A stretch of 64,000 bases of DNA from positions 1-64,000 of the forward strand of contig NZ_JASCRR010000001.1 in NCBI RefSeq assembly GCF_030010215.1. The letters run 5' to 3'. The translations under genes were made by a program, and so were the position numbers. The notes under the pieces are model-generated. The model made no database searches. It had not been told where the DNA came from and worked only from the letters and a program-made list of their open reading frames with translations. The stretch comes from Tianweitania sp. UT-5YL-CI-8 (lineage in GTDB: Bacteria > Pseudomonadota > Alphaproteobacteria > Rhizobiales > Rhizobiaceae). How positions within the stretch are numbered: the first letter of the stretch is position 1; every line of letters begins with the position of its first letter. Positions 17,542-25,965 of this stretch are shown here, piece after piece.

Positions 17542-17769
17542 ATGAACACCATGCCCGGCATCGGAACGGTCGCGTCGCCGACTCGTCCGCCGAGCGACTT
17601 CTTGAGCCACGAGACCGAGTGCCGCGAGGTACTGAGGCCCTGGCTCGAGGGCGTGCTCGACATGGCCGAATCCGCTGGCTGGAACCGGCGAACCGCAGCA
17701 TCGACGCTGATGTTTCTTGCCGCACAGCACGTCAGTTCGGCAGGAATTTCAGCAGACCGCAAAGTGTGA
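17542..17769 (+). CDS. Small protein downstream of groEL
   Basis: A 75-residue protein with no signal or membrane segment. Its core, H-E-T-E-C-R-E-V-L-R-P-W-L-E-G-V-L-D-M, then AESAGWNRRTAASTLMFLAAQ, looks like two amphipathic helices. I do not recognise a named family. A purine-rich GAGAGG lies about 12 bases before the ATG. It sits between two strong hairpins, one after groEL and one right after its own stop, which supports it being a real, short transcription unit. Confidence 0.6.
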   Translation: MNTMPGIGTVASPTRPPSDFLSHETECREVLRPWLEGVLDMAESAGWNRRTAASTLMFLAAQHVSSAGISADRKV

Positions 17770-17776
17770 ACAGGCT

Positions 17777-17808
17777 CGAGAGGCGGCCAGCCCGATGGCC
17801 GCCTCTCG
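17777..17808 (+). terminator. Hairpin terminator after the small downstream gene
   Basis: A perfect 13-base stem, CGAGAGGCGGCCA with its complement, and a six-base loop. It lies eight bases after the stop of the 75-residue gene. Confidence 0.75.
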
Positions 17809-17841
17809 GAAGAAGGGAGAAGAGACTTCAGGGGTTCGACG

Positions 17842-18078
17842 ATGATCGTTTGCTTGCCGAGGCGGGTGAACCGATTTTTCGCCATTCTGGTTACCGCCAT
17901 CGTTCTTTCCTATCCGGGTTGCGGTGCCGCGCCCGTGACGGCGCAGGCGGTTTCGCCGCTGGTCGTCGAAGCACGCTCCCTTCCCGACGTGCTGGAGACG
18001 GTTACGCGGGCCGTGGTCAACATCGCCGTGACGTCACAAGCGCCGGATGAGACCAATCCACTTTTCAACGATCCCGCG
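17842..18078 (+). pseudogene. DegP/Do-like serine protease, N-terminal remnant
   Basis: The frame opens with a signal peptide (RFFAILVTAIVLSYPGCGA, then A-Q-A) and a segment SLPDVLETVTRAVVNIAVTS followed by ETNPLFNDP. This is the start of DegP/DegQ periplasmic proteases, which normally continue FFRRFF and then a trypsin-like domain. Here the match stops at about 18078. The frame runs on to 18429 with Arg/Pro-rich sequence that looks non-native. No catalytic residues remain. The upstream part has a good start context, so a short exported peptide could still be made. Confidence 0.6.
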
Positions 18079-18454
18079 CAGGATACTCCAAACCCAACGG
18101 CGGAGCTTGCCGGCTTCCGGCTGAAAACACCCTATCCCGAGCTCGCGATCCGCCCATCGGACCGGACGCCAGCGAGCAGATATCCACCGAGGTCGTGCCC
18201 TCGCCGCAGGAGCGGCTGTCGGGCGAGGCTCAGGCGGGCAAGGAAACGAACTTCACCTTCACGCTGGTCAACAGCGGCAGTGCGCATCGACTTCACCAGA
18301 TTGCTATTTGCGCAGCGTAGGCCCGAAATGGTCGCCGGCGGTTCGGGAGCACAGGAGGCGCAGCGGAACATCAACGCTTGCCCGGAAAGTCAGAGCGACC
18401 GGCGGCCCCGACGCCAGGCAGTGTCATGAGCCGCCTCGTCACTCCATCCCGCCT
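18079..18454. other. Unassigned stretch after the protease remnant
   Basis: No intact gene. One plus-strand frame (about 18170-18320) reads QERLSGEAQAGKETNFTFTL and ends soon after; the origin is unknown. Probably fused scraps. Confidence 0.35.
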
Positions 18455-18605
18455 TCATTTCTGGACCATGTATTGATCCCAGAACCCGGCTGCCGGTTCG
18501 ATCTGCTCGACCACGTTGACCAGGACGCCGGCGGGGTCCCGCGTCATGAAGCGGCGCTGGCCCCAATCTTCGTCGGTTAGCCGATGGACAATCGGCGCGC
18601 CGCGG
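18455..18605 (-). pseudogene. Glyoxalase/VOC-family protein, C-terminal remnant
   Basis: The minus strand reads GAPIVHRLTDEDWGQRRFMT, then R-D-P-A-G-V-L-V-N-V-V-E-Q-I-E-P and a stop. This matches the ending of VOC-superfamily proteins of the glyoxalase/bleomycin-resistance type. The front is replaced by the IS256 remnant at about 18606. Confidence 0.7.
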
Positions 18606-18611
18606 CGGCGC

Positions 18612-19025
18612 CGAGGAAGCATGGCGACGACTGCCTGCAGGAACTGCGCTGGCTTTACGACCGTCGCGATCTTGCCGAGGCCAGGGCCGATCTCGCCGCA
18701 TGGCTCTGCCGGTGGTCGGGCAAGTATCCGCGCCTAACCGGATGGGCCGAGGAGAACATCGAGCAGACGCTGACCTTCTTCCGGCTGCCGCGCCAGCACC
18801 ACAAGCACCACAAGCACCTGAAGTCCACCAACATCCCGGAGCGGCTCTACGAAGAGATCAGACGTCGAACCTACGTCGTGCACATCTTTCCCAATGCCCA
18901 GAGCTGCCTGCTCCTGGTCAGAGCGCTCGCCGTCGAAACCAACGAAAACTGGATGGAGGCAAACCGCTACATCAACATGGACGACCTCAGAGCACAAGAA
19001 GCTCGAACTGCGAAAAGCCGCATGA
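18612..19025 (+). mobile_element. IS256-family (Mutator) transposase remnant, copy 1
   Basis: The C-terminal third of an IS256-type transposase. It has ENIEQTLTFFRLPRQHHKH, N-I-P-E-R-L-Y-E-E-I-R-R-R-T-Y-V-V and H-I-F-P-N-A-Q-S-C-L, then E-N-W-M-E-A-N-R-Y-I-N-M-D-D-L. The sequence HHKHHKH carries a small internal duplication. Compared with copy 2 (41907-42273), two bases are missing in AGAGCACAAG, which shifts the last ten codons. The N-terminal catalytic part is gone. Confidence 0.85.
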
Positions 19026-19070
19026 CCAGCGCTATCACCGCCCAATTTGCACAACTTGATGCACTCAACC
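18692..19070 (+). repeat. Long direct repeat, copy A (IS256 remnant)
   Basis: About 380 bases nearly identical to 41907-42273 on the same strand. Similarity ends at the same point in both, ...GCACTCAACC, beyond the transposase stop. Confidence 0.9.
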
Positions 19071-19198
19071 TGCATGGTCGTGCAAATATATTCGCAGATG
19101 TCAGCCCCGATCGACTCGTAGGGCCATGAAGTCCAGGCCGCCGCCGTTACTGTCCAGCCTAGCACCGAGGCGTCGCCGCGCAGTTGCTGGAAGGTGTT

Positions 19199-19954
19199 CT
19201 ACAAGGAAAGGAGCTTCGCCACGCGGGGCCGCAACTCTTCGATCGAGGATAGCAGCAACTGGCGGCTCTCCCTGTAGCGCATGGTCGGGACGGGAATGGA
19301 GATGGCATAGTGGTCTCCCTGCCAGTCGGTGAAGCCGATGCCAAGCGCCGAGATGCCTTTGGTGTGCTCGTCTTCGTCGAAGGCAACGCCTGCTTCGCGG
19401 ACCTCTGCGATCCGCGCCAGCAACGCGCCAAGATCCCGGCTTTCGCCGGTGTGTGCCCATTCTGTCTTTGCTAGCCTGGCTATGTCCTGATCTGGTAACA
19501 GCGCCAGACAGGCCCTGCCGTTCGCCGTTGTGGTTAACGGGAAGGCTTCTCCTACGGCGGATACTGCTCTCAGCCGGTGCGAGCCTGGAAACTGGTCAAT
19601 GAAAACCATCGCGGAACCGCGCAGCACCGAAAGATCGACGGTTTCCTCGGTCTTTTCGCAAAGTTCCTGCAGCAGCGGACGGATGGTGTCGGCGACGTTG
19701 TAGCGCGCGGCTTCGGCCAAACTGTGCAGTTCCGGCCCGAGGCGAATGCCGGAGCCGGCGCTTGACGCTATGACCAGCCGCTCTTCCTGCAAAGCAGCGA
19801 CGATGCGCTGCACGGTGGAGCGTGGCAGGCGCACGCGGTCGGCGATCTGGCCAAGGCTCAAGCCGGTCGTTGCGCCGCGCAGCGCGCGCAATACGGCCGC
19901 CGCACGGGCAATCACCTGAATGCCGCTTCGCGATCCGGCCTCTTCCTTGTCCAT
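19199..19954 (-). CDS. IclR-family transcriptional regulator
   Basis: A 251-residue IclR regulator. The winged helix spans about residues 10-70 with GLSLGQIADRVRLPRSTVQR, and the effector domain includes GSAMVFIDQFPG, ANGRACLALLP and IGFTDWQGDHYAISIPVPT. It is divergent from the large catabolic locus starting at 20269 and likely controls it and itself through palindromes at 20081 and 20190. The start at 19954 has GGGAGAGGTC upstream. Part of this gene (19378-19523) is duplicated at 61148-61293. Confidence 0.93.
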   Translation of the reverse strand: MDKEEAGSRSGIQVIARAAAVLRALRGATTGLSLGQIADRVRLPRSTVQRIVAALQEERLVIASSAGSGIRLGPELHSLAEAARYNVADTIRPLLQELCEKTEETVDLSVLRGSAMVFIDQFPGSHRLRAVSAVGEAFPLTTTANGRACLALLPDQDIARLAKTEWAHTGESRDLGALLARIAEVREAGVAFDEDEHTKGISALGIGFTDWQGDHYAISIPVPTMRYRESRQLLLSSIEELRPRVAKLLSL

Positions 19955-20080
19955 GACCTCTCCCAAAAGGTAATCCACGAGGTGTTTCTGTGCTTCGCAG
20001 GATCGCGTCAAGCCCGATCCTGCCCGCACCGCGATGTCTTGCTTTGGTTTTTCGCGCCCATATCCTGTGATACAATCCAT

Positions 20081-20101
20081 CTATACCGTCAAGCGGTACA
20101 G
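20081..20101. promoter_or_regulatory. Candidate IclR operator 1
   Basis: CTATACCG, five bases, CGGTACAG: a near-perfect palindrome (seven of eight positions) between the divergent IclR and cyclase genes. The size is typical of IclR sites. Confidence 0.5.
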
Positions 20102-20189
20102 TTCCCGCCTTGTGTTGGAACCCTTTAAGTCTCTTTGGCGACGGCATCCCGCAGCGGTTTGGGACCCCACCGGAATATTTTGATATTGA

Positions 20190-20221
20190 CCGCAATGCAA
20201 TGCACTTGTATTGTAATGCGG
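20190..20221. promoter_or_regulatory. Candidate operator 2
   Basis: CCGCAATGCAAT, eight bases, ATTGTAATGCGG: arms matching at 10 of 12 positions, about 48 bases before the cyclase-family start. It could overlap the promoter of the catabolic operon. Confidence 0.45.
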
Positions 20222-20268
20222 TACTGATGAATGGCTTAGGCTGACGTCGGCGAGGAGGAGGAGTTTTC

Positions 20269-21108
20269 ATGACGGTGACCGTTCGCGGCATTGAGTTCCA
20301 GTCGAACCTGGACAACTCGATGGGCATTGAATTTTACAATCTGTCGCACCGGTTCGGTTTTCAGAACCCGAACTGGCCCTATTTTCAGGACACCCATATC
20401 GAGCGCATCCACTACATGGCGAAATCGGGCGTGCTGTCCCAGCGCATCACGACAACCATGCATGCGACCACGCATATCGATGCACCGGCGCATGTCGTGC
20501 AGGGTACGCCCTTCATCGACGAGGTGCCGCTGCCGCATTTCTTCGGCTCGGGCATCGTCGTCGGCCTGCCCAAAAAGAAGTGGGAGCCGATCACCGGCGA
20601 AGATCTTGAGCGGGCCTGCGGCCATGCGATACGCAAGGGTGATGTGCTGCTGATCAACACCGGTTGGCACAAGCAGTATGAGGACGGCGACTATTTCGCC
20701 TATTGTCCCGGATTTGTGTCCTCTGCCGGCGAATGGATGGTGGAGAAAGGGGTCAAGGTGGTTGGTCACGACACCCAGGCCAACGATCATCCATTGGCCA
20801 CGGCTATCGGTCCGCAGCGTAATGGGCCGCTGCTGCCGCATCTCAAGGAAGAGTATTTTGAATGGTCGGGTGGCCGCGACTGGAAGGACGACTTTCCGCA
20901 ATGGGAACCGGTTCATAACATTCTCTTCAAGAACGGCATTCTGGGCATCGAGAATGTTGGCGGCGACCTCGATGCGGTCACCGGCAAACGCTGCACATTC
21001 GCTTTCTTTCCGTGGAACTGGGACCGCGGCGATGGCTGCATCATCCGGCTCGTTGCCATGATCGATAAGGGCCAGAAGTACCGCATAGAAGCCGGAGAGG
21101 CTTTCTAA
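20269..21108 (+). CDS. Cyclase-family metal-dependent hydrolase (kynurenine formamidase-like)
   Basis: A 279-residue protein of the cyclase family (formerly DUF-type; includes bacterial kynurenine formamidase and isatin hydrolase). The metal motif is T-H-I-D-A-P-A-H near residue 68 with H-A-T just before it. Other parts are GDVLLINTGW near residue 125 and H-D-T-Q-A-N-D-H-P near residue 168. These enzymes hydrolyse amide or lactam bonds, or ketones, with divalent metal. It is the first gene of the operon, with an AGGAGGAGG ribosome site. The substrate is unknown; context of C-C hydrolases and keto-acid enzymes suggests a ring-opening or amide-cleaving step. Confidence 0.88.
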   Translation: MTVTVRGIEFQSNLDNSMGIEFYNLSHRFGFQNPNWPYFQDTHIERIHYMAKSGVLSQRITTTMHATTHIDAPAHVVQGTPFIDEVPLPHFFGSGIVVGLPKKKWEPITGEDLERACGHAIRKGDVLLINTGWHKQYEDGDYFAYCPGFVSSAGEWMVEKGVKVVGHDTQANDHPLATAIGPQRNGPLLPHLKEEYFEWSGGRDWKDDFPQWEPVHNILFKNGILGIENVGGDLDAVTGKRCTFAFFPWNWDRGDGCIIRLVAMIDKGQKYRIEAGEAF

Positions 21109-21200
21109 CTGTTTTGCGCCGGGGGCGGAACGGGCGGCAGCGCGGACTATCGATCGTGCCGCCGCCGAGATGAATGCAGATTGTGTGAACGGGGGGAGAC

Positions 21201-21548
21201 ATGTTCACGAAGCGGTTTTCCGATGCTCTGCCATATGACGCGCCCAACCATCGCGGCGTCACAGGGCTTCGGCTGCAGGGATTTGAAGAAGACGGCCCTA
21301 AAAATCAGTGGATCGGACTGTCGCAATTCCTTCCCGGCGGCGGGGCAGGCCCGGACTCGACGCCGATCGAAAAGGTCTATGTCGTGCTCGAAGGCGAGAT
21401 GACGGTGATTGCCGGTGGGACGGAAACCGTGCTCGGTCCCCTCGATAGTTGCACCATAGCTGCGGGCGAGATGCGCGAGATCGTCAATCGCTCCAATCAC
21501 GTCTGCAAGATGCTTGTCGTGATGCCTTATCCAAAGGACGTAAAATGA
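21201..21548 (+). CDS. Cupin-domain protein
   Basis: A 115-residue single-cupin protein. The first cupin motif is modified: the usual His pair is missing (QFLPGGGAGPDSTPIEKVYVVLEG), while the glutamate (IEKVY) and the G-S-C-T-I-A-A-G-E second-motif region can be seen. The metal site may thus be weak. A family with the same layout is often next to degradative genes. The RBS is GGGGGGAGAC. The stop overlaps the SDR start by four bases (ATGA), so the proteins are coupled. Confidence 0.82.
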   Translation: MFTKRFSDALPYDAPNHRGVTGLRLQGFEEDGPKNQWIGLSQFLPGGGAGPDSTPIEKVYVVLEGEMTVIAGGTETVLGPLDSCTIAAGEMREIVNRSNHVCKMLVVMPYPKDVK

Positions 21549-22345
21549 TGGACTCGCCGACGCTTTCCAATCCGGCGGCCCTGTTCGACATCAAGGGCAA
21601 GGTCGCTATCGTGACAGGCGCATCCGGCGCTTTCGGCGCGGTTGCCTCCCAGGTTCTGGCCGGCGCAGGCGCCAGCGTTGCGCTGGTGGCGGGCAATGCC
21701 AAAGCTCTGAAGGATACCGCCGATGCATGCGGCGGCGCGGATATTCTTGAAATCAATGCGCGGCCGAGTGACGAAGCAGCCTGCGAAGCGATCGTGGCAG
21801 AAACCGTCGAGCGCTTCGGCAAGGTCGACATCCTCGTCGTCGCCTCTGGTAAAAACGATGTCGCCAAGATCGGCGACATGACTCCGGAACGCTTCCTGGA
21901 CGTGATGGACGCCAATGTCACGCAGAGCTGGCTGATGGCCAAGGCAGCGAGCCGGCAGATGCTGGCGCAAGGGCAGGGCGGAAAGATCGTGCTCATGTCG
22001 TCGGCGCGTGGGCTGCTCGGCCACCCCGCGGGGTACACGGCCTATTGTGCGTCGAAGGCGGCGGTTGACGGCTTGACGCGGGCGCTCGGCTGCGAACTCG
22101 GCCCAACCGGGATAACAGTCAATGCGATCGCGCCGACGGTTTTCCGCTCGCCCCTGACGGCCTGGATGTTCGAGAATACAGAGAGAGCGAATGGCGTGCG
22201 CGAGGGATTCCTTGCGCGAGTGCCGAAAGGGCGGCTGGGCGAGCCGGAGGACCTGGCGGGACCGCTGCTGTTCCTGACCTCGAAGGCATCAAACTTCTAC
22301 ACCGGACATACCCTCTACGCCGATGGCGGCTATACGGCTGGATAA
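21545..22345 (+). CDS. Short-chain dehydrogenase/reductase
   Basis: A 266-residue classical SDR. TGASGAFG gives the dinucleotide loop near residue 25; VVASGKND stands where NNAG is usual near residue 98; the catalytic serine is in LMSSARG near residue 150 and Tyr-Lys in YTAYCASKAAVDG near residue 163. The ending T-L-Y-A-D-G-G-Y-T-A-G is normal. It probably oxidises or reduces an intermediate of the pathway. The ATG overlaps the cupin stop. Confidence 0.93.
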   Translation: MMDSPTLSNPAALFDIKGKVAIVTGASGAFGAVASQVLAGAGASVALVAGNAKALKDTADACGGADILEINARPSDEAACEAIVAETVERFGKVDILVVASGKNDVAKIGDMTPERFLDVMDANVTQSWLMAKAASRQMLAQGQGGKIVLMSSARGLLGHPAGYTAYCASKAAVDGLTRALGCELGPTGITVNAIAPTVFRSPLTAWMFENTERANGVREGFLARVPKGRLGEPEDLAGPLLFLTSKASNFYTGHTLYADGGYTAG

Positions 22346-22352
22346 CAGAGCG

Positions 22353-23312
22353 ATGGACGATGTGAATCGGCAGAAAGACAGGATAGCGGTGATTGGCGCC
22401 GGGCTTATGGGCCATGGCATCGCTCAGGTGTTTGCGCTTGCGGGCCATCCCGTCCGTGTCTACGACGCCCAGCCGGCCGCTCTCGATAGCCTGCGCGACC
22501 GCATTGCGGCCAATCTCGATCAACTCGGTATCGCACGCGGAGCTGAGAAGCTTGTAAGCGGTCACGCCGACCTCGGCGAAGCCGTGTCAGGCGCCCGTTT
22601 CGTTTTCGAGGCCGCGCTGGAGAAGCTGGAAGTCAAGCAGGCGATCTTCGCCGATCTTGTCAGACTTGCCGAGCCTGATGCGCTGCTTGCATCCAACACG
22701 TCGGTGATACCAATCGGCAGGATCGCCGAGGGGCTGGATACACGGCATCGCATCCTTGGAACGCATTGGTGGAATCCGCCGTATCTCATACCGCTTGTCG
22801 AGGTCGTCGGGGCGGCCGATACGGCTCCGGATGCTGTCGAAACGATGATTGGACTTCTCGCATCGGTCGGCAAGACCCCTGTGCATGTCAGGAAAGACGT
22901 TGCCGGTTTTGTCGGCAATCGCCTGCAGCATGCCCTGTGGCGCGAGGCCATAGCCATCGTGGCCGACGGCATCGCCGACGCAGAGACGGTGGACACCGTT
23001 GTCAAGTCAAGTTTCGGCTTGCGTCTCGCGGTGCTGGGACCGATCGAAAATGCGGATCTGGTGGGTGCGGACCTGACACTCGACATTCACAATGTCGTGC
23101 TGCCTCATCTGAATCGCTCGCCCGACCCGTCACCCTATCTCAAGCAGCTCGTGGAGGACGGGCGGCTCGGGATGAAAAGCGGGCATGGGTTCCGGGTTTG
23201 GACGCCGCAACAGGCCGCAGCGCTGCGCGCCAGGGTTCTACACCATCTCAAAACAACGGCCACATCACATCTGGGAGGATTAAATGGCGGTGCAGGGAGA
23301 GACGACAGTTAA
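22353..23312 (+). CDS. 3-hydroxyacyl-CoA dehydrogenase-family protein
   Basis: A 319-residue NAD-dependent beta-hydroxyacid dehydrogenase. The Rossmann motif VIGAGLMGHGIAQVFALAG lies near residue 12, and the catalytic-histidine segment G-T-H-W-W-N-P-P-Y-L-I-P-L-V-E-V is a variant of the usual HFFNP near residue 138. The C-terminal domain has VKSSFGLRLAVLGPIENADLVG. The same family includes L-carnitine dehydrogenase and 3-hydroxybutyryl-CoA dehydrogenase, so the substrate need not be a CoA ester. Coupling with the beta-keto-acid cleavage gene at 30624 suggests it makes a beta-keto acid. The end overlaps the binding-protein gene by 29 bases. Confidence 0.9.
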   Translation: MDDVNRQKDRIAVIGAGLMGHGIAQVFALAGHPVRVYDAQPAALDSLRDRIAANLDQLGIARGAEKLVSGHADLGEAVSGARFVFEAALEKLEVKQAIFADLVRLAEPDALLASNTSVIPIGRIAEGLDTRHRILGTHWWNPPYLIPLVEVVGAADTAPDAVETMIGLLASVGKTPVHVRKDVAGFVGNRLQHALWREAIAIVADGIADAETVDTVVKSSFGLRLAVLGPIENADLVGADLTLDIHNVVLPHLNRSPDPSPYLKQLVEDGRLGMKSGHGFRVWTPQQAAALRARVLHHLKTTATSHLGGLNGGAGRDDS

Positions 23313-24570
23313 GATTTCGCGGCGGACGGTGCTGAAAGGCGCAGGCGCCTTGGTGGCTGCGCCGGCGGTGCTTCGAGTCAGCAAATCGTTCGCAGCTTCG
23401 GAGCCGGTACGCATCGGCTTCGTGACTCCTCAAACCGGTCCGCTCGCCTTCTTTGGCGAGCCCGATCCGTTCATCCTCAAACGTTTCGAGAAGCAGATCG
23501 CCCAAGGCATAACGGTCAAAGGAGAGACGCGGCCGGTCGAATTCGTCATCAAGGACAGCCAGTCCAACCCCAATCGCGCGTCGGAGGTAGCAAGCCAGCT
23601 CATCCTCGACGACGGGGTGGATATGCTGATCGCCGCTGGCGGGCCAGACACCGTGAACCCGGTTGCCGATCAGGCCGAGGTCAATGGCGTGCCGATGGTC
23701 GCCAATTCCTGCCCGTGGCAGCCTTTTGTCTTCGGTCGTAACAGTACGCCGGACAAGGGTTTCGACTGGACCTACCTGTTTGCCTTTGGGCTCGAGGATG
23801 TGATTGCCGCCTATCTTGCGCTGTGGGGAACTGTCGAGACCAACCGGAAGGTCGGTATGATGTTCGCCAACGATGCCGACGGAAATGCCTGGGGCAACAA
23901 GGACTTCGGCTTTCCGGCAGCGCTTGCCAAAGCAGGCTACGAGGCGGTCGACGCCGGCCGCTACACACCGATGGCCGACGATTTTACGGCCCAGATCGCC
24001 GCCTTCAAGAAAGCTGAAGTCGATATTGTGGTGGCGACGATGGTGCCGCCGGAATTCTTTGCCTTCTGGACACAGGGCGCCCAGCAGGGCTTCAAACCGA
24101 AGGTCGCTTCAATCGGCAAGACGCTGCTTCTGCCCAAGACGCTGGAGACGATCGGCGCCATCGGCAACGGCTTGTCGGCGGAGGTGAGCTGGCATCGCAA
24201 CTTCCCGTTCACCTCGAAGCTCACAGGCGAAACGGCGGTCAGCCTCACCGATGCCTGGCAGAAGGAGACCGGACGCCAATGGATCCAACTGCTCGGTTCA
24301 AAACATGCGCTCTTCGAAATAGCGCTCGATGTGCTGTCGCGCTCCGGCGACGCCAAAGACCGCGATGCGGTGGTGGAGGCCATCAAGACGACCGATCACG
24401 AGACATTGTCCGGTAAGGTGACATGGCAAGGCTCGAGGATAAAGAACGTCACCAAGATGCCGATGGTGGGCGGGCAATGGATCCGGAACAGCGATAAATT
24501 CGATCTGCTGATCCGCGCCAATCCTACGGATCAGCCAATTCCTGTTTCTGGCGGACTGGTGCCGCTGTGA
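23284..24570 (+). CDS. Branched-chain-type ABC substrate-binding protein 1
   Basis: A 428-residue periplasmic binding protein of the Leu/Ile/Val-amide type. The N-terminus has a Tat-like signal (KISRRTVLKGAGALVAAPAV) and the fold is seen in RIGFVTPQTGPLAFFGE, KDSQSNPNRASEVASQLI and AEVNGVPMVANSCPWQP. It likely brings a substrate to the LivHM-type permeases downstream. It is paralogous to the second binding protein at 25966, sharing the KDSQSNPNRASEVASQLIL block, and the two genes flank the PhlG-like pair. The RBS is GGGAGG. Confidence 0.92.
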   Translation: MAVQGETTVKISRRTVLKGAGALVAAPAVLRVSKSFAASEPVRIGFVTPQTGPLAFFGEPDPFILKRFEKQIAQGITVKGETRPVEFVIKDSQSNPNRASEVASQLILDDGVDMLIAAGGPDTVNPVADQAEVNGVPMVANSCPWQPFVFGRNSTPDKGFDWTYLFAFGLEDVIAAYLALWGTVETNRKVGMMFANDADGNAWGNKDFGFPAALAKAGYEAVDAGRYTPMADDFTAQIAAFKKAEVDIVVATMVPPEFFAFWTQGAQQGFKPKVASIGKTLLLPKTLETIGAIGNGLSAEVSWHRNFPFTSKLTGETAVSLTDAWQKETGRQWIQLLGSKHALFEIALDVLSRSGDAKDRDAVVEAIKTTDHETLSGKVTWQGSRIKNVTKMPMVGGQWIRNSDKFDLLIRANPTDQPIPVSGGLVPL

Positions 24571-24580
24571 GGGCATGACC

Positions 24581-25243
24581 ATGCGCTTCGAAAACGTCAA
24601 CGATCTGCTCAAACCCGGCTATTTCAAGGTCGAATCCGGCGTGATCGACTTCGACGACGGCTTCAAGACCGTATGCGCACTGACACGGATGCCCGGGTGC
24701 CGCGCGAAGATGGTTGCGTGGTGGTTCGGATGGCTGGGCGGCACCGACCAATACAAGATCTGGCATCCGCGCGACCATCTGTTTTCCGATTGGGAGAACC
24801 GACAGCCGGGCAGCTATATAGGCGCGAGCCACCTCGTGCATGAGTATCTCGGCGGCGACGACGGGCCTGTCTACAAGCTGCGCATCAATTTCCGCAGCCC
24901 GGAAGAGTTCTTCGACGCCGAAGCTTACGCAGCCTTCGACGGGGTTGCCGTGTGCGCGCGGACAGGCTCGCTGGATGCGCCGATCAACCATGGCAGGACG
25001 ATCCACTGTGTGCGCAACACCGACTTTGGCTGCGAGATGCGGTCACGCTTCTTTCTGGGCGACATCGAAAGCCGCGATGCGTCCATCGTCATTCCGTCGG
25101 AGCGGCTGTCCGAGCTGCGCGGACAACGCGTGACAGACGAACTGGCGCGGCGGCTGCACCGCCATGCCGGCGAAGAGATGGGCTATCTCGCGGAGTTCCT
25201 GCCGGTGCTGTACCGCCAGGTCACCGGGGACGCGAGATTTTAA
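24581..25243 (+). CDS. DAPG hydrolase (PhlG)-like protein 1
   Basis: A 220-residue protein of the PhlG/PhiG-type hydrolase family, whose founder cleaves a C-C bond in 2,4-diacetylphloroglucinol with a Zn ion. Family features are M-V-A-W-W-F-G-W-L near residue 45, Y-K-I-W-H-P-R-D-H near residue 60, H-L-V-H-E-Y-L-G-G near residue 85 and the C-terminal H-A-G-E-E-M (HxxxE). PhlG binds Zn through two His and two Glu of which the last pair is HxxxE. The ATG at 24581, not 24575, has GAGGG at seven bases and gives the same length as its neighbour. No signal peptide; cytoplasmic. The substrate is unknown. Confidence 0.72.
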   Translation: MRFENVNDLLKPGYFKVESGVIDFDDGFKTVCALTRMPGCRAKMVAWWFGWLGGTDQYKIWHPRDHLFSDWENRQPGSYIGASHLVHEYLGGDDGPVYKLRINFRSPEEFFDAEAYAAFDGVAVCARTGSLDAPINHGRTIHCVRNTDFGCEMRSRFFLGDIESRDASIVIPSERLSELRGQRVTDELARRLHRHAGEEMGYLAEFLPVLYRQVTGDARF

Positions 25244-25253
25244 GGATAAGAAG

Positions 25254-25916
25254 ATGCGCCTCGAAAACGCCAACGATCTGTTTCAGCCCGGCTATCTGAA
25301 AATCGAGTCAGGTGTCGTGGATCATGACGACGGTTTCAAGACCGTCTGCGCGTTGACCCGCATGCCTCGCTGCAGGGCGAAGATGGTTGCATGGTGGTTC
25401 GGCTGGCTGGGCGGCACCGACCAATACAAGATCTGGCACCCGCGCGACCATCTGTTTTCCGATTGGGAGAACCGACAGCCGGGCAGCTATATAGGCGCGA
25501 GCCACCTCGTGCATGAGTATCTCGGCGGCAATGACGGGCCGGTGTACAAGTTGCGGATCAATTTCCGGGATCCGGAAGAGTTCTTCGAACCAACGCGCTA
25601 CCGGGACTTCGACGGTGTGGCAGTCTGCGCCCGCATCGGTTCGCTGGAAGAACCCTTGAACCTCGGCCGGATGACGCATTTCGTACGAAACACCGACTAC
25701 GGCTGCGAGATGCGGTCGCGGTTTTTCCTTGGCCATATCGAAAGCCGCAAACCGGCGGGGACGCTGAGCGCGGAGATCATCGCAACCCTGCGTCAGGACG
25801 TGGTCACCGACGAACTGGCCCGCCGGCTGCACAAGCATGCGACGGAGGAAATGGGCTATCTCGCGGAATTCCTGCCTGTTCTCTACCGGCAAGTTACCGG
25901 CGATACTTCATTTTGA
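25254..25916 (+). CDS. DAPG hydrolase (PhlG)-like protein 2
   Basis: A 220-residue paralogue of the preceding gene, ten bases downstream, with the AAGGATAAG ribosome site. All candidate metal residues are kept: W-H-P-R-D-H, V-H-E-Y-L and H-A-T-E-E-M. The pair share a 90-base exact match (24767-24856 with 25440-25529), which encodes the H-P-R-D-H to E-Y-L-G-G block, while the flanks differ at many bases. This suggests recent gene conversion of the active-site region. Divergent ends, especially residues 115-185, may allow two substrates or two steps. Confidence 0.72.
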   Translation: MRLENANDLFQPGYLKIESGVVDHDDGFKTVCALTRMPRCRAKMVAWWFGWLGGTDQYKIWHPRDHLFSDWENRQPGSYIGASHLVHEYLGGNDGPVYKLRINFRDPEEFFEPTRYRDFDGVAVCARIGSLEEPLNLGRMTHFVRNTDYGCEMRSRFFLGHIESRKPAGTLSAEIIATLRQDVVTDELARRLHKHATEEMGYLAEFLPVLYRQVTGDTSF

Positions 25917-25965
25917 GGTGCACAGGTTCCTTTTCGAAGTGACGATTAATCTCTGGGAGGAGAGC

